A DNA stretch of 64,000 nucleotides from Gymnothorax reevesii (GCA_029721435.1 CM056577.1:121089219-121153218); one strand, 5' to 3'. Counted from the stretch's first letter, positions 34,076 through 46,210 are shown. A program made the numbers and translations. Notes: generated by a model from the sequence alone, not told the origin.

Positions 34076-35239
34076 TAATTAACAGCTGCTGCTTGTTCTC
34101 CCCGATTAGGTAAGATGACAATCATTCATCTGGATGCATATTTGCTGTATATAAATCAATGTTATTCAAAATTGCATACCTGCACAAATAGCTTGAGCCG
34201 CATGCTTTTTATAGCCTATTTAACTGCCGAGTGCCACTTTTTTTATCATCCCACGCAATACCGAGAGTGAAAGGCGGTATAAAATATGTCAATATAAAGA
34301 CATATTTTGTTTGGAAGCAAAAATTGACAGAACACCGGACATACTCATTGACGCACATTTTCCACAGGCTCACAGTATTTTCTGTTTCGCACTTTCTCCT
34401 TGTTCGGTGGGACTTTTACATTTACGGTGTTTGACCCCATAGCTAACGCCCTGTTACCTGCGAGATCCGGGCCATAATCTTTACAATGAATACAATGCAT
34501 TTCACCTTCATTAAACCTCAGCCATTCAAAAGTTCGAAGCCACTCTCTGTGAAATTAATTAACTCTTTTCGCCGCTGGTTTGTTCGAATCACCGTTGTAG
34601 TCATCATCATGATTCTGTTTCAGTAACTTTTGTTAGCGACTCGTGTTTTGAACGTTAATAACGGTACCAAAAAAAAAAGTCTTCTATTGTGCTTTGTTTC
34701 ATTTTCCGTATAAATCTTGAGTAAAGTTACAATAGTAACCCTCAATACCGCGTAATGGAGGGATTAACTGCTAATATTAACCATTCTCTAATCAGTACGG
34801 AGGTTTAGGGATGTCAAGCTCTCCTTTGATTGGTCAGAATGGTCATTGTTAGCTCAAGGGAACACACTGGGTGCGCTCCATTCTCATACCAGTACGCCTG
34901 GCTGCAGTATGTCCAGTAGATGCATGCACTGTTCCGGCACATACCCCCATCTCTATTCAAGCTGCAGCAGTGGTTTGCATGCCTACGGACTATCAAATGT
35001 ATATAGGAAAAGAGGCATTTAATTGGGGGGAAAATGGTCGCGCAGGTGCGTCTATTTTAATTCAAAGGTCGCACAGTTTTAATTTTGGTCGCTATTTGGA
35101 GCCCTGAGTGTTAGGCCGCGTTCGAATGGCTTTTTTGCTTAGGAAAGTTCCTAACTGACTTAGCCATGATAAGTGTATTTGATTTTCTGGATGAGTTCAT
35201 TTGCAACCGGTGGCACTACACAGTTCAGAATTGGAAGGA

Positions 35240-36738
35240 GTTCCAAGAGGAACTAAGCAGTATGTCGTGGATGGAGATGGTGTGCACGCCACAGCCAGGG
35301 GGGCGGGGGGGTGTTCAGTAGGATTTCTGCGCAGGAAAGGGTGTGCATGCCATACAGCAGTAGTTTCTCTAGAGGTTGAGGTGTCCAATCAATTCCAGTC
35401 CTTGCAAAAACTCATAAAGGAATATAAAAGGTGATATCAGGTGCTTGTGGGATAAAAAAAAAAAGTTTCCCAGAAAGTATAAAGCAGGTGCTCTCGGAGG
35501 TGTGGGCTAGGAGAATAAAATCAAAGATGCTGGAATAGAACATCCAGGCTGTTACTATTAACAGGGCTTTACCATTGTTGAGATTACAGACACGTGAGTT
35601 GGTGAAAAGGATGGGGACGGATACAATATAGAAGGTTACAAGGTCAGAAGGAAGCATAGATCCAATAGGAGGTGAGGGGATGTAGTACTCAAGATGGCCA
35701 AAATCTTACTGTGTAGGAAGTTCATGTTGTCTGTAATTCTTTTCCCTCTGAGGATAATTGGGTCTGGCTCATAGAGGGACACAAGGCAGGTCTAATCAGG
35801 AGAGTGGTACCGACTGCTAGCTTCAGATGGTACTGTAAGTGCTTGCCCTCTTTGAGAAGGTTAGGTGAGCTGATAGGGGTGTTGGTACTATTATTAGGGG
35901 TGATTTCGGTGACTGTGTTATGGATTAGGAAATGTTGAGAGGACAGGTTGAAGGTAAGGAAGAATTTCTAGATGTGATAAATGACAGGTTTCTGGTGGTG
36001 TATGTCAGTAAACCAACAAGAGAGTAAACAATTTTTGCTGTAGCACTCTGTAATGACCTTGATAAAATTAGCAATGTGAAGGTAATGGAGCCACTAGTGA
36101 TCATTCCACTGTTAGTCTTGATGTATCATGGCAAGTTAAAAGGGTCTCCTCAAAAACCAATTTTTAAAAAAATTATTTTTAGGCGAGCAAACTTTAGCAG
36201 GATGTTCTCATATGTAAGTGCAATAGATTTGATGAAACTCCTTGATTGCAAGATGGTGACTGAAATGTAGGGTAGATATTAGGGAGTTATACCTGATGCT
36301 CACGGTAAAGTCATTCCAAAGGTGTGCAAAACTATGTTAAAAAAACAGAATCCTCAGTGGATGACTACAGCTATTCGAAAGAGTTTGAGGGTAAAGAGTA
36401 TTCTTTATCAGACATGAGTAAAAGACAGTAATGAGAGTGCGCAGGCTGAATACTGTAAAATGCATGCTAAGGTTAAAAAAGGACCTGAGGAAAGCTTGAA
36501 GACTCTATGAGAGGCAAATTGTGGAAGGTGCAAAACTAATCCGAAGCATTTTGTCAGTATTGTAGTTGAAAGGGATGAAGGAGGAGTTAAGGACGAAGTC
36601 AAGTGTATCAAGCACAAAGATGGGTCATTGCTGCGTGAGAGTAAGGACATTGCTGACGAGTTAAATAATTATATTGAAGAAAGTTTTACTACTAAAGAGC
36701 AGATCTCAAATTGGCTAGAAGGCATTTCCAGTGCTCAT
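35240..36738 (+). pseudogene. decayed CR1/Rex-like LINE, 5' part (endonuclease to RT start)
   Basis: Translated pieces in different frames resemble the ORF2 of CR1-group non-LTR retrotransposons. NDLDKISNVKVMEPL near 36052 corresponds to the endonuclease end. NPKHFVSIV, HKDGSLLRESKDIADELNNY and FTTKEQIS near 36535-36710 correspond to the linker before the reverse transcriptase. Many stops and frameshifts. Interrupted at 36739 by an insertion and continued at 39106. Confidence 0.65.
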
Positions 36739-39103
36739 TTTTAGCTTACCGGCCCTATGGGCCGATAAACTATTGTCTTGGCGTGGCGTTCGTTGCCCGT
36801 CGTTCGGCGTCCTGAACATTTATTTATGTTTAAATTTTCAATAACATACTACTAGATACTCATCTCCAGACGTTTTGCTCGGATTTTTGATTAAATCATT
36901 TTTGTCCATTTTATGGGCGCTTGAATTTTTGGCTCCAATGTTGAAGATTAGACAGAGAAATTTTAAAAAATGATTTCTCAAAAACAGCGCGATAAATTTT
37001 TTTATAATTCAGGCAATCAACTTACCGTGGTACCGTCAATGTACAGTGCAAGCACCATTTTGACTGAATCGACAGAAGCGGGTCTATTTGGGGAAAAATA
37101 GAAATAGAAATAAAGCTGTACTTTATGAATATGCAAGATGGCCTGTGGAGGCCAAATAGTTGCAGATAGAGATTAAGTTTGTATTATTGACATATAGGAA
37201 GTCATATATGACCTATATTTTGGCTATATTAAATTTGACCACAGATGACTTTGAAAGGTCAAACTCGAGGTCAGGGAAATGTTAAAAGATATGACTTGAA
37301 ATTTCAAAAAATTACCTCTCAAAAACTGTCTGATAACTTTTTTTCTAAATCTGGCAATCAACTCACCTTGATACACTTTATGTACAGTGCGAGTGCCATT
37401 TTGATTGAATCGACAGAAGTGGGTCTAGTGGGGGCGCTGTACTTTAACATTGCCCCTTATGGAGAATGGGCCAAATCACCTGTGGAAGCTAAATTGTTGC
37501 AGATAGAGATTAAGTTTGTATTATTGACATATAGGAAGTAATGTATGATCAATACTTTGGCTGTGTCAAGGTTGACCTCAGATGACCAGAAAGCCAAACT
37601 TGAGGTCAAGCAAAATGTTTCAATTTTCAAAGGTTTCTGGGCTTGAAAATATTAAAGATTGGGAACATATGTGCACTGAACACCTATAGGTAGTCATGTA
37701 TGAACTTTAATTTAGTGGCTTTGAACTTGACCTTTGGCGATCTTCGAAGGTCAAACTTCACATAGTAAAATTTCAATGAATTCTATCACTAAAACTATTA
37801 CAGATAGAGCTTAGGTTTGTATTGCGGGCATATAGGAAGTTATGTATGAAGTTTCATGTGGTGACATTGAACTCGACCTTCAGAGACTTTGAATGCCCAA
37901 ACTTCACAATGAAATTTCAATGACTTATATCAGCAAACTGGTTACAGATAGTTTTGGTTTGCATTGGAGATGTACTGGAAGTCATACATGAACATTCATT
38001 TGGTGGTCTTGAACTTGCCCTTCGGTGACCTTTGAAGGTCAAACTTCACATAGTGAAATTTCAATGAGTTCTCTCACCAAAACTACTACAGATAGAGCTT
38101 AGGTTTGTATTGTGGCCATATGAGAAGTCATGTTTGAAGTTTCATTAGGTGACCTTGAACTTGACCTTCAGTGACCTTCAACGGCCAAACTATACAGTGA
38201 AATTTCAATAACACATATCAGCAAAATCGTTACAGATTGAATGTAGGTTTGTATTGGAGACGTATAGGAATTCATATATGAACTTTCAGTTGGTGACCTT
38301 CATATTGACCTTTGAAGGTCTGACTTGACCTAGAGAAAATTCAATGACTTCTGTCACTGAAAAGGTCACAGATGGAGCCTAGGTTTGTGTTACTGACATA
38401 GGAGGTCACATATGAACTTTCATTTGGTTACATGCAGCTTGACTTTTGATGACATTTGAAGGTCAAACTTGACATAATACAATTATAATGACTTTTATTG
38501 CCAAAACGGTCACAGATGGAGTGTAGGTTTGTATTAGAGACATATAGAAAGTCATATATGAACTTTTATTTGGTGACCTTCGTATTGACCTTCAAAGGTC
38601 AAATGTGACCTAGTGCAAATTCAATTACTTGTATCATTAAAACGGTCAAAAATGGAGCCTAGGACTGTGTTACTGACATCTAGAAAGTCACATATGAACT
38701 TTCATTTGGTGGCATTCAACTTGATTGTCAGTGACTTTGAGGGTCAAACTCCACAGTGAAATTACAATGACTTGTATCACCAAAATGGTCACAGACTGAG
38801 CCAAGGTTTGTATGGAGACATTTAGAAAGTCATATATGAAGTCCATTTACTAACCACAACTTGATATTCTGTGACGATTAAAGTTCACAACTGACATATT
38901 GACATATTTTAATGACTTGTATCACCAAAACTGCTTCAGAGCTTAGGATTGTATTACAGAAGGTCTTATAAATATATGTGAACTTTTATATAGTGACCTT
39001 GACATTGATTGAAATGCCAAACTTCACATGAAATTTTCAAATTTTATCATCGCTGTAAGACGGCTTGCTGGTAAGCTACAGGACCCTTGGTCCTATTTTT
39101 TTT
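36739..39103. mobile_element. GACCTT-minisatellite element, copy B, inserted in the LINE
   Basis: The left end TTTTTAGCTTACCGGCCCTA and the inverted right end AATAGGACCAAGGGTCCTGTAGCTTACC share the AGCTTACC motif. The two LINE halves abut it on either side. The interior from 37180 is an imperfect tandem array: units each contain AAGGTCAAACTT, TTTCAATGA, TACAGATAGAG and GTTTGTATT words at about 140-bp spacing (starts near 37588, 37748, 37886, 38033, 38180, 38314, 38459, 38596, 38741, 38879, 39015). No coding sequence. Confidence 0.75.
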
Positions 39104-39105
39104 TT

Positions 39106-39511
39106 TTTTTAGCAGAAATTGAGATCAAGAAGTATCAGACAAATTGAAAATAAGATGTCTGGCCCTGATGCCATTTACCTAAGAGTTTTCTGGGAAGTCG
39201 GTGAGAAAATCTCTAAACCACTATCAGCTATTTTTTTGGCAGTTTTTAGAAACTTGACAAATACCAAATGATTGGATGTAGGGCAATATAATACAAATAA
39301 ATAAGAAAGGGCACCGTTCTGAGCCAGGAAACAACAGGCCTGTCAGTTTTATGTGCAATACTTGTGAAATACTGGAATTTATCCTTAAAGACAAGTTGGA
39401 ATTATTTCTTGAGGGTAATAAAATACTGAAGGATAGCCAACATCGTAACCTTAAGGGAAGATCATGCCTGACAAACCTTTTGAAATTTTTTGAAGAGGCT
39501 TCTAAGACTTG
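39106..39511 (+). pseudogene. decayed CR1/Rex-like LINE, reverse transcriptase fragment
   Basis: KMSGPDAIYLRVFWEVGEKI near 39152 and a GKI/LV.CLTNLLEFFEE-type segment near 39450-39500 match the palm region of CR1-group reverse transcriptases, with several stops. It continues the fragment that ends at 36738 and is cut at 39512 by a Tc1 element. Confidence 0.7.
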
Positions 39512-41029
39512 CAGTGCTGTGAAAAAATAAATAATTGCCCCTTTCCTGATTTTTTTTTCCTTTGCATATTTGTCACACTTAAATGTTTCAGATCATCAAA
39601 CAAATTTTAATATTAGACAAAGATAACCTGAGTAAATACAAATTGCAGTTTTTAAATGATTATTTAATTTATTGAGAAATATAGCTATCCAAACCTACCT
39701 GGCCCCATGTGAAAAGTAATTGCCCTCTGTACCCAATAACTGGCTGTGCCTTCCTCAGCGACAGCAACTGCAATGGAGCATTTGTAATAACTTGCAATGA
39801 GTCTTTCACATCACTGCAGAGGAATTTTGGCCATATCGAAGAGTTTTCAAGCATGAATGGCCTGTTTAAGGTCATGCCATTTTTTTAACCCATTTTGAGG
39901 TGGACTTGCTGGTGTGTTGCGGATCATTGTCCAGCTGCATATGCCAAGTGCGCTTGAGCTTGAGGTCACAAACTGATGGTCGGACATTCTCCTTCAGGAT
40001 TTTGTGGTCGAGAGCAGAATTCATGGTTCCATCTACTATGGCAAGTCTTCCAGGTCCTGAAGCAGCAAAATGGCCCCAGACCATTACACTACTACCACCA
40101 CCATGTTTGACTGTCGGTATGATGCTCTTTTTATGAAATGCTGTGGTGGTTTTACTCTGGATGTAACAGGATGCACAGCTTTCAAGAAGTTCAAATTTTG
40201 TCTCATCAGTCCACAGAATATTTTCCCGAAAGTCTTCGGAATCATGAGGATGTTTTTTGGCAAATAAAAGATGAGCCTTTGTGTTCTTTTTGGTCAGCAG
40301 TGGTTTTCGCCTGGGAACTCTACAAGGATGGGAGATTGAATGGGAGTTGCCCAGTCTCTTTCTTATTGCTGAATCATGAACACTGACTTTAACTGAGCCA
40401 TGTGACGCCTGCAGTTCTTTAGATGTTGTTCTGGGTTCTTTTGTGACCTCCTGGATGAGTCGTCGATGCGCTCTTGGAGTAATTTTGGTAGGCCAGCCAC
40501 TCCTGGGAAGGTTCACTGTTCCAAGTTTTATCCATTCCTGGATAATATCTCTCACCATGGTTCGCTGGAGTCCCAAAGCCTTAGAAGGGGCTTTGTAACC
40601 CTTTCCAGACTGATAGATGTCAATGACTTTGCTTCTCATGTGTTCTTGAATTTTGTAAGATCGCGGCATGATGTGTTGCTTTTTGATATCGTTTAGCCTA
40701 CTTAACTTTGTCAGATAGGTTTTATTTAAGTGACAGGTCTGGCAGTAATCAGGCCCTGGGTGTGGCTAGTGAAATTGAACAAAAAAATATGGTTAATCAC
40801 AGTTAATTCATGATTTAATGGGGGCAATTACTTTTTCACATAGGGCCAGGTAGGTTTGGATAGCTTTTTTCCCTTAATAAATGAAATCATCATTTTAAAA
40901 ACTGCCTTTTGTATTTTCTTGGTTTATCTTTGTCTAATATTAAAATTTGTTTGATGATCTGAAACATTAAAGTGTGACAAATAAGTAATAAGAAATTAGA
41001 AAGGGCGCAAAGTCCTCTTCAGAGCACTG
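39512..41029 (-). mobile_element. Tc1-like transposon with ~200-bp TIRs
   Basis: The left start CAGTGCTGTGAAAAAATAAA and inverted right start CAGTGCTCTGAAGAGGACTT diverge at the tip. They then share AATGTTTCAGATCATCAAAC and the following ~80 bp, and a CCAAACCTACCTGGCCC word at the inner ends. The right side has the TA dinucleotide; the left flank is TG, probably mutated. It carries a deleted transposase on the minus strand. Confidence 0.88.
39669..40669 (-). pseudogene. Tc1-like transposase with catalytic-region deletion
   Basis: A 265-codon frame starts MPRSYKIQEHMRSKVIDIYQ at 40669. It includes the paired HTH domains, the first catalytic Asp in ENILWTDETKFELL, GGGSSVMVWGHFAASGPG and the second Asp in MQLDNDPQHTSKS. 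It then ends at WVKKMA (39872). The segment with SPDLNPIE and the third catalytic residue is missing, although the C-terminal tail is recognisable in other frames down to 39669 (SLQVITNAPLQLLSLRKAQP). An internal deletion removed the catalytic Glu/Asp, so it cannot be active. Confidence 0.9.
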
Positions 41030-41700
41030 TACATCCAGCTTCGCACCTGCATGCGATGTGGCCTCTGTGAAAGGGCCATTCTCAACAGCACGATGCAGGT
41101 TTGACTTGATCATTTGATTGCCTATCACATGGTTAATCGCCATCGTTTGTCCACGATTTTACGGACAAGGAATCCAGCGATACCATTATTTGTATGTTTA
41201 CGAATTTCCCCCTGTGTATGTTGATTCCAAAATATCACAATGAGGTTATAGATATTTCTTCTCACGAATGGTAATTACTCAACATTGTGTACTTAAGAAT
41301 AGTGTAATCCAGAAAAAAAAATTACCGGATTGTCATTTGGAACAAAAACCAACACAAAACGGGACCCCAGGACAGAACTTGAGCACCCGCGTGCTCACTG
41401 AGACTGTGCATTGATTATTACTCCTGATGTCGCCATCCTCTGGCTCAATTTCACACTGCATTTTTATCAATAAACGGTATAACAGGGATCTCATCACTTT
41501 CCAGTTTCCATTGTTTGATGACATTATCTGCAATTTAAGTGATGTAAAATGCTTTTTTAAGGTGTAACGCCACAATCACTTGATTATAATTCACTGATTT
41601 TTATCTCTTTCAATTGAAAAAGGTCTGGGGAAATTAGGCGAGGTCCATTTAACATCCAAGGCTAATAAAAGAAAAGACAAACGTTTCGTTAAATATCATG
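41030..41700. other. gene-free; hAT MITE TIR fragment at 41335-41395
   Basis: TTTGGAACAAAAACCAACAC...GGGACCCCAGGACAGAACTTGAG at about 41335-41385 matches the right TIR of the 7437-8090 MITE (GTTGGAACAAAAACCAGC...CCAGGACCGAACTTGAG). Only this end was seen. The rest is unremarkable. Confidence 0.6.
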
Positions 41701-42216
41701 TTTATTTAAATATGGAGGAACGGTCCGGTAGTCTACATAACAAAAGAAAAAATAAAGCAAGAGAGTATAAACCATTCACTCATAAAACATTGAATGAATA
41801 ACAAATATTTATATAAATATTAATCCCTCCAAAACAAAATTCTCAGGGACGCTGTCCCGGGAATTTAATGTTACATTCACTCTGGTCTCTGTTGATGAGG
41901 CTTGACTTCCACCTAATACAAAAATGTATGGTGTTTTTATTGGAACCGTGAGAATATACAGACAGACTCTAGCTCAACTCAGGAAAGAATGAAAGAGGAA
42001 GAAAGTGAGTGAGAGGTAACTGCGTCTCGCTCCGCGACTGTGTTCCCCGAACCCCGTTTCTCACATAGCCCGCAACTGTTCCATCTTCGTGTGGTGTGTG
42101 CTGGTGAGTACGCGTAGGAGTTGTTTTTCTTCATATTCGTCCGTTTCCTTCACCCGAGGAGTTGTAGAGACGGTGTCACCTCACCCTCCGAACTCCGCCC
42201 ACCGTTGTCGGTTCTC
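41701..42216 (-). other. probable 3' UTR of S100 gene A with AATAAA
   Basis: Downstream of the stop on the - strand there is no further coding signal. An AATAAA hexamer lies at 41706-41701 on the minus strand (TTTATT on +), about 510 bp after the stop. This gives a plausible polyadenylation signal and 3' UTR length. The exact cleavage site is unknown. Confidence 0.5.
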
Positions 42217-42369
42217 CTACTTCTTCTCGTCTTTCTTATCGAAGAAGTCGTTACAAGCCACTGTCAGCGCCCCGACTAGGATAATAAACTCGGTGAAGTC
42301 CACCTCTCCGTCGTTGTTAGCGTCCAGGTCGCCCATAACTTTGTCCACCGCGTCCTTATCCTGGGCATG
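42217..42369 (-). CDS. S100 gene A, coding exon 2 (canonical EF-hand, C-terminus, stop)
   Basis: The acceptor is TGTCTGACAG in phase 0. The exon encodes 50 residues (HAQDKDAVDKVMGDL...) and a TAG stop at 42219-42217. The second EF-hand loop DANNDGEVDFTE is canonical, with D1, N3, D5, E7, D9 and E12. It is followed by FIILVGALTVACNDFF, the hydrophobic helix IV typical of S100A1-like proteins, and a charged tail ending KKDEKK. The complete protein is 102 aa, within the family's normal size. Orthology to s100a1 versus s100z cannot be settled by eye, so no symbol is given. Confidence 0.93.
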   Translation of the reverse strand, partial: HAQDKDAVDKVMGDLDANNDGEVDFTEFIILVGALTVACNDFFDKKDEKK

Positions 42370-42489
42370 CTGTCAGACAAACAGTTAGACATACGGACGT
42401 CAGAGATCGATATCGAGGGAACGAGTGTGCTTGAGTGAGTGCATATGCTTGTGGAGCGAAGTGAGTAGTAGGCTATGTTTATAAGTGTA

Positions 42490-43060
42490 GTATAAATGTG
42501 AGGGAATAAGTCATTGTGCATGTTACCTTATGTCTGTGTATTTGTGTCTCAGCATGCATATGTGTGTTTGCATGGGTATAGGTGTCATTTGTTGATGCGT
42601 CAGTGCACACATTTGGGTATATGTGTCATTGTGTATGCTTTAGTGTATGTGTGTACTATTGAGTATATGTGTGTTTGCATATGTGCGCATCTGTTTGCTT
42701 GCGTGTGTCTGTGTGTGTTAGCCTGTGTCTGTATCTGAGTGATTGTATAAGTCCATGTGTCTGTGTATTTGCATGTGTCCATATCTGTTTTCCCACGTTT
42801 TAGTGTGGTACCATATGAAAGTCTGTTTTTGCATGTTAGCTTCTGTCTGTGTATCTGTGTGCTCACTTGTGCCTGTGTGCTTGAATGTTACTCCATCTGT
42901 GTTAAGTATGTGTCTGTGTATCTTTGTGTTAGTATGCGTCTGCACATCTGTGTGCTAACATGTGTCTGTATCTCTGTGCTCGCGCATGCGTCTGTATCTT
43001 TATACGTACATGTGTCAGTATCTGTGCTCTAGCACGTGTTACTGTATTTGTTTGTCAGCA
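42490..43060. repeat. degenerate TG-rich simple repeat in the S100 gene A intron
   Basis: The stretch between the two coding exons is dominated by TGTGT, TGTCTGTGT and TGCATGTGT words over more than 500 bp without a strict unit. It behaves like an old microsatellite or minisatellite. The open frames it produces on both strands are low-complexity artefacts. Confidence 0.8.
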
Positions 43061-43071
43061 CGTATCCTCAC

Positions 43072-43227
43072 CCCTAAGTAGTTCCCCAGCTCGTCGGTCA
43101 GTAACTCCTTCAGTTCCCCACGGCTGAGAGTAAACTTGTCTCCCTCTTTTCCTGAGTATTTGTGGAAGGTGTCAATCATCAGCTGCATGGCATTCTCAAG
43201 GTTGGATTTGGGCTCGGTGGTGGACAT
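43072..43227 (-). CDS. S100 gene A, coding exon 1 (start, N-terminal S100-type EF-hand)
   Basis: Start ATG is at 43227-43225, five bases after a TTTCCCAG acceptor (exon begins 43232). The exon encodes 52 residues beginning [20 protein letters not shown]. It then carries the S100-type 14-residue pseudo-EF-hand ([20 protein letters not shown]) and ends NYLG at a GTGAGG donor in phase 0. The GKEGDK...[10 protein letters not shown] pattern is typical of the S100A1/S100Z/S100P branch. S100 proteins are small dimeric calcium sensors acting in the cytoplasm or after secretion. A start at this ATG is supported by its position directly after the acceptor, the usual S100 gene layout. Confidence 0.92.
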
Positions 43228-43232
43228 GTTGC

Positions 43233-46210
43233 CTGGGAAAGAGTCCAGACACACACCGACACTATTTCACCAATTATGACCACCTCGTTTTTGTCCCCCC
43301 TAGAAGACAACGGGCTTTACTTCAACTGCAGGAGAAACATTTTACTACCCTTTTTTAGGGTAAAGAATTACAATATCAAATATTGCTTGTCACGCTCTTC
43401 CTGAACAACTGTTTTTTTACAGCGTAATTATGGGTATATGCCGTTGACGGCTAGTCGGCTAAATTAGAGGCACAAAAATATCCCTGAAGAAATAAGTAGC
43501 CTTGACCTGTTTTCATTCATTCTCCTTGATTAACAATTTTTTCAATTATTACAAAAATCAGTCTGCATTTAAACATACAGCTCCCTTCGTAATGCAATGT
43601 TGCAGCAATTAAAGAGTAAACTCAGTTCTTGAAAAATGTTTTACTCACTTTTTTACAAAGAAGGACAAACTACTCTGTTAGCTCCCATATTTTTTCAGCA
43701 CATCCTGCACCGCAGGGTGTCTAACCTGCACTTCATCATTGTTTGAATTACAACAAAGATTAGCAACAAGTTTCCACAGTTGAATATTGTTGATTGAAAT
43801 GAAATTTTGAGTCAAAAAGATTTCTGGTCATACCTTAACAAGGGGAACTGGCCACCGCTGATAGAGCTGAGCATTTTCAGAGTTCATATAATGTTCATTT
43901 AAAAAAAAGATTGAAAACAGTTGAGGACCAATCATTTGTCCTGTGCCATCTATTTTCAGCTAGCCAGCCAGCACTGGTGTATGCACTTTATGAAATATTG
44001 ATTGTAGAACCCTCCCTTAACACAAATATTGTTATTTTAATAGTATAATGTAGTTCTGGGTACAAACTTGCTTAGTTTGCATTTGCCTGCGATGTATGTA
44101 TATCACTGCTCTGCACTATGAATGCAATTAGGTCTATAGTCATGTTCGGAATGACATAATTTTTGTTTAAAATTGAAATCACACATGGTAAATAGTTAAT
44201 AAAGAAAAAATCAAATGTAACATTTTCAATACAAAACACACATACTCAGATTTATATTGTCTGTCAAGAAACAGTTCCTTTAACAAACTCACGCAATCAT
44301 GCATGCACACATTTCATAATTAGCATTTAGACGACACTTATGCAGGACAACATACAACATGTGCATTAGCAGGTACAAAAGTGCTGAAAACCCAAGAAGG
44401 CGGTAACTTTCCAAGTACCAGCTGTGACTACATAAATAGGATTTGGACCCTGTGGATTAAACAGTTGAACAAAAATGCATCAATAAAACAATGCGTACAG
44501 ACAGTCAGTATACTAAAAAACAAGTAAAGCTATGATCATTTGCCAAATCACATGCCATGGGGAAACTGTATATTTAATTTTTCCCTTGATCTTTACATTC
44601 TATTTTGTTGAAAAATACACTTTAATACACTAAGTAGATTCAGAAGAAATAATAAAATGGGACATATTTAAAAGTTAACATTGTTCATGTAAGACACTTG
44701 TATTTTGTCAGAAAAAGTGGAAATAATTAATCTCTGCCAAAGCCAGGTCTCAAATGGATTTACCTATAAACAGAGAGGCATTGCAAGAACACTGCTAAAA
44801 ATGAACTAAGGAAAAATTCAAAGCGAATGAAACAAATGCAAAAATTCAAAGGAAGCATTACCATTATATTGTAATAGGGACTAGTAGAAATTTTGCTAAA
44901 AAACTAATTTTGTCACGGAACAAAGGAACAACCTAATGGGTGTAATGAGTTTGGACTAAATCCCTAGCTTCAGGGTATCATCTCACATAGACTGGAAAAA
45001 GTTATCTCTGTATCTGGGCAGGGGTGCCCATCTTATCGTGGAAAGCGCCGGTGTGGGTGCCAGGGCTGGCTTGAGCCCAGTGCAATGACACCTGATTCAG
45101 CCAATCTCTGTTTTCAATCTAAATTTTGATAGGTAGCATCGTGTGTCTTTGTGTTGGGCTAAAGCGAAATTGCATTCAGTCAGGCATTTTCAGTTAAGAC
45201 TGGATACTTGGGTGATCTTTGCGTATGTTTGCAATTTAATTGGACTGAAAATGATAAATGGGTCGGGAGAAAAGTGGAAGAAACAAGCGGCAGGCACAAA
45301 CATGCACACGCGCACAATATTCATATCGTTGCTTGCTGGTCAGAATGTAAACCGAAAAACCTCTACAAAAGTATAATACGACAAAACATTTCTCAGGCTT
45401 TTCTATATGAGTTAGCCTGGGTCACGTTCCAGTGTCGACTTCATATTGTAGAAGACATCAGCTTGTCTTTCGCAGGCAGGTGAAAAACATTAAGAATTAT
45501 AGAAGATGGTGGATTTTTGCATGACAGAAGACAGCACCTTAATCATTTAGCATCGAGCGTAGGGTTATTACAGAATGATGACCAAAGAGGTCATATCAGC
45601 ACAGAAAAGAATGACTTGGAGAGGGATTTTGAAGTTGGCAGTTTAATATCTTGCTCATGCTGATTAGTGGGTAAATTGATAGAGAGACAGTGATAAAGAG
45701 AGCAAGAGAGAGAGCCATTTTTCTACTTTCATCAAACTTTGGCAATACAAGTCTACGAATTCAACTTGGGAGAGCGCCTGACAGCAACATTTTTGTTTCA
45801 TATTGCCATGTTGTTTATTTCCCCACCCAACAAGCTCTGGCAATACAAATGTATAAACTAAAGTGAAAGACAGAGAAAGTGAGAGCGAGAGAGAGTGCGT
45901 GTGTTAGTCAGAGAGAGGTCGCACCTGCAAATGTGGAAAGATCATTCAGCAAAAATTCCAGGAGTGGAGAAAGTAAACTCACGGTGGCATAAAGATTCGG
46001 CTGAAAGAACTTTCGGGAACCTGCAAAGAAACCTCAAGTGTCCGTCACCAGTGTTGCAGATAGACACCCCCCTACCCCACACGATGATCACAATCACACA
46101 AAGGAGAGCTGGTGACACTGATCCTGCCAACCGGGCCCCCCTAACAGCCGAGGGGAACAAAGACTGTGCCTTCGTCCTCTCCCCTCCCCTTCCTCCGGCT
46201 ATGGTCTTAC
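43233..46210 (-). other. probable intron 1 of S100 gene A
   Basis: A 3-kb AT-rich stretch with no coding match. 45013 has CAGGGGTGCCCATC, a hAT-type terminus word without a recognised partner. The GA-rich tract at 45695-45715 and 45865-45900 is simple repeat. Confidence 0.5.

Larger units (their letters stand above)
29545..35106. mobile_element. possible large (5.56-kb) TIR-bounded DNA element
   Basis: The left end CAGGGCTTGAAATTAAC and the inverted right end CAGGGCTCCAAATAGCG share 11 of the first 13 bases. An exact 6-bp AGTGTT flanks both ends (29539-29544 and 35107-35112). The interior has no long frame and contains other repeats at 31460-32069 and 32944-33754. A fragment at 32853-32870 ends CATAATAGGTCCCCCTTA. 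If real, it is a non-autonomous or gutted hAT-like element that later collected insertions. Confidence 0.45.

Noticed and set aside
42514..43032. Several Cys/Val/His-rich frames between the S100 gene A exons
   Set aside because: Artefacts of the TG-rich intronic repeat.
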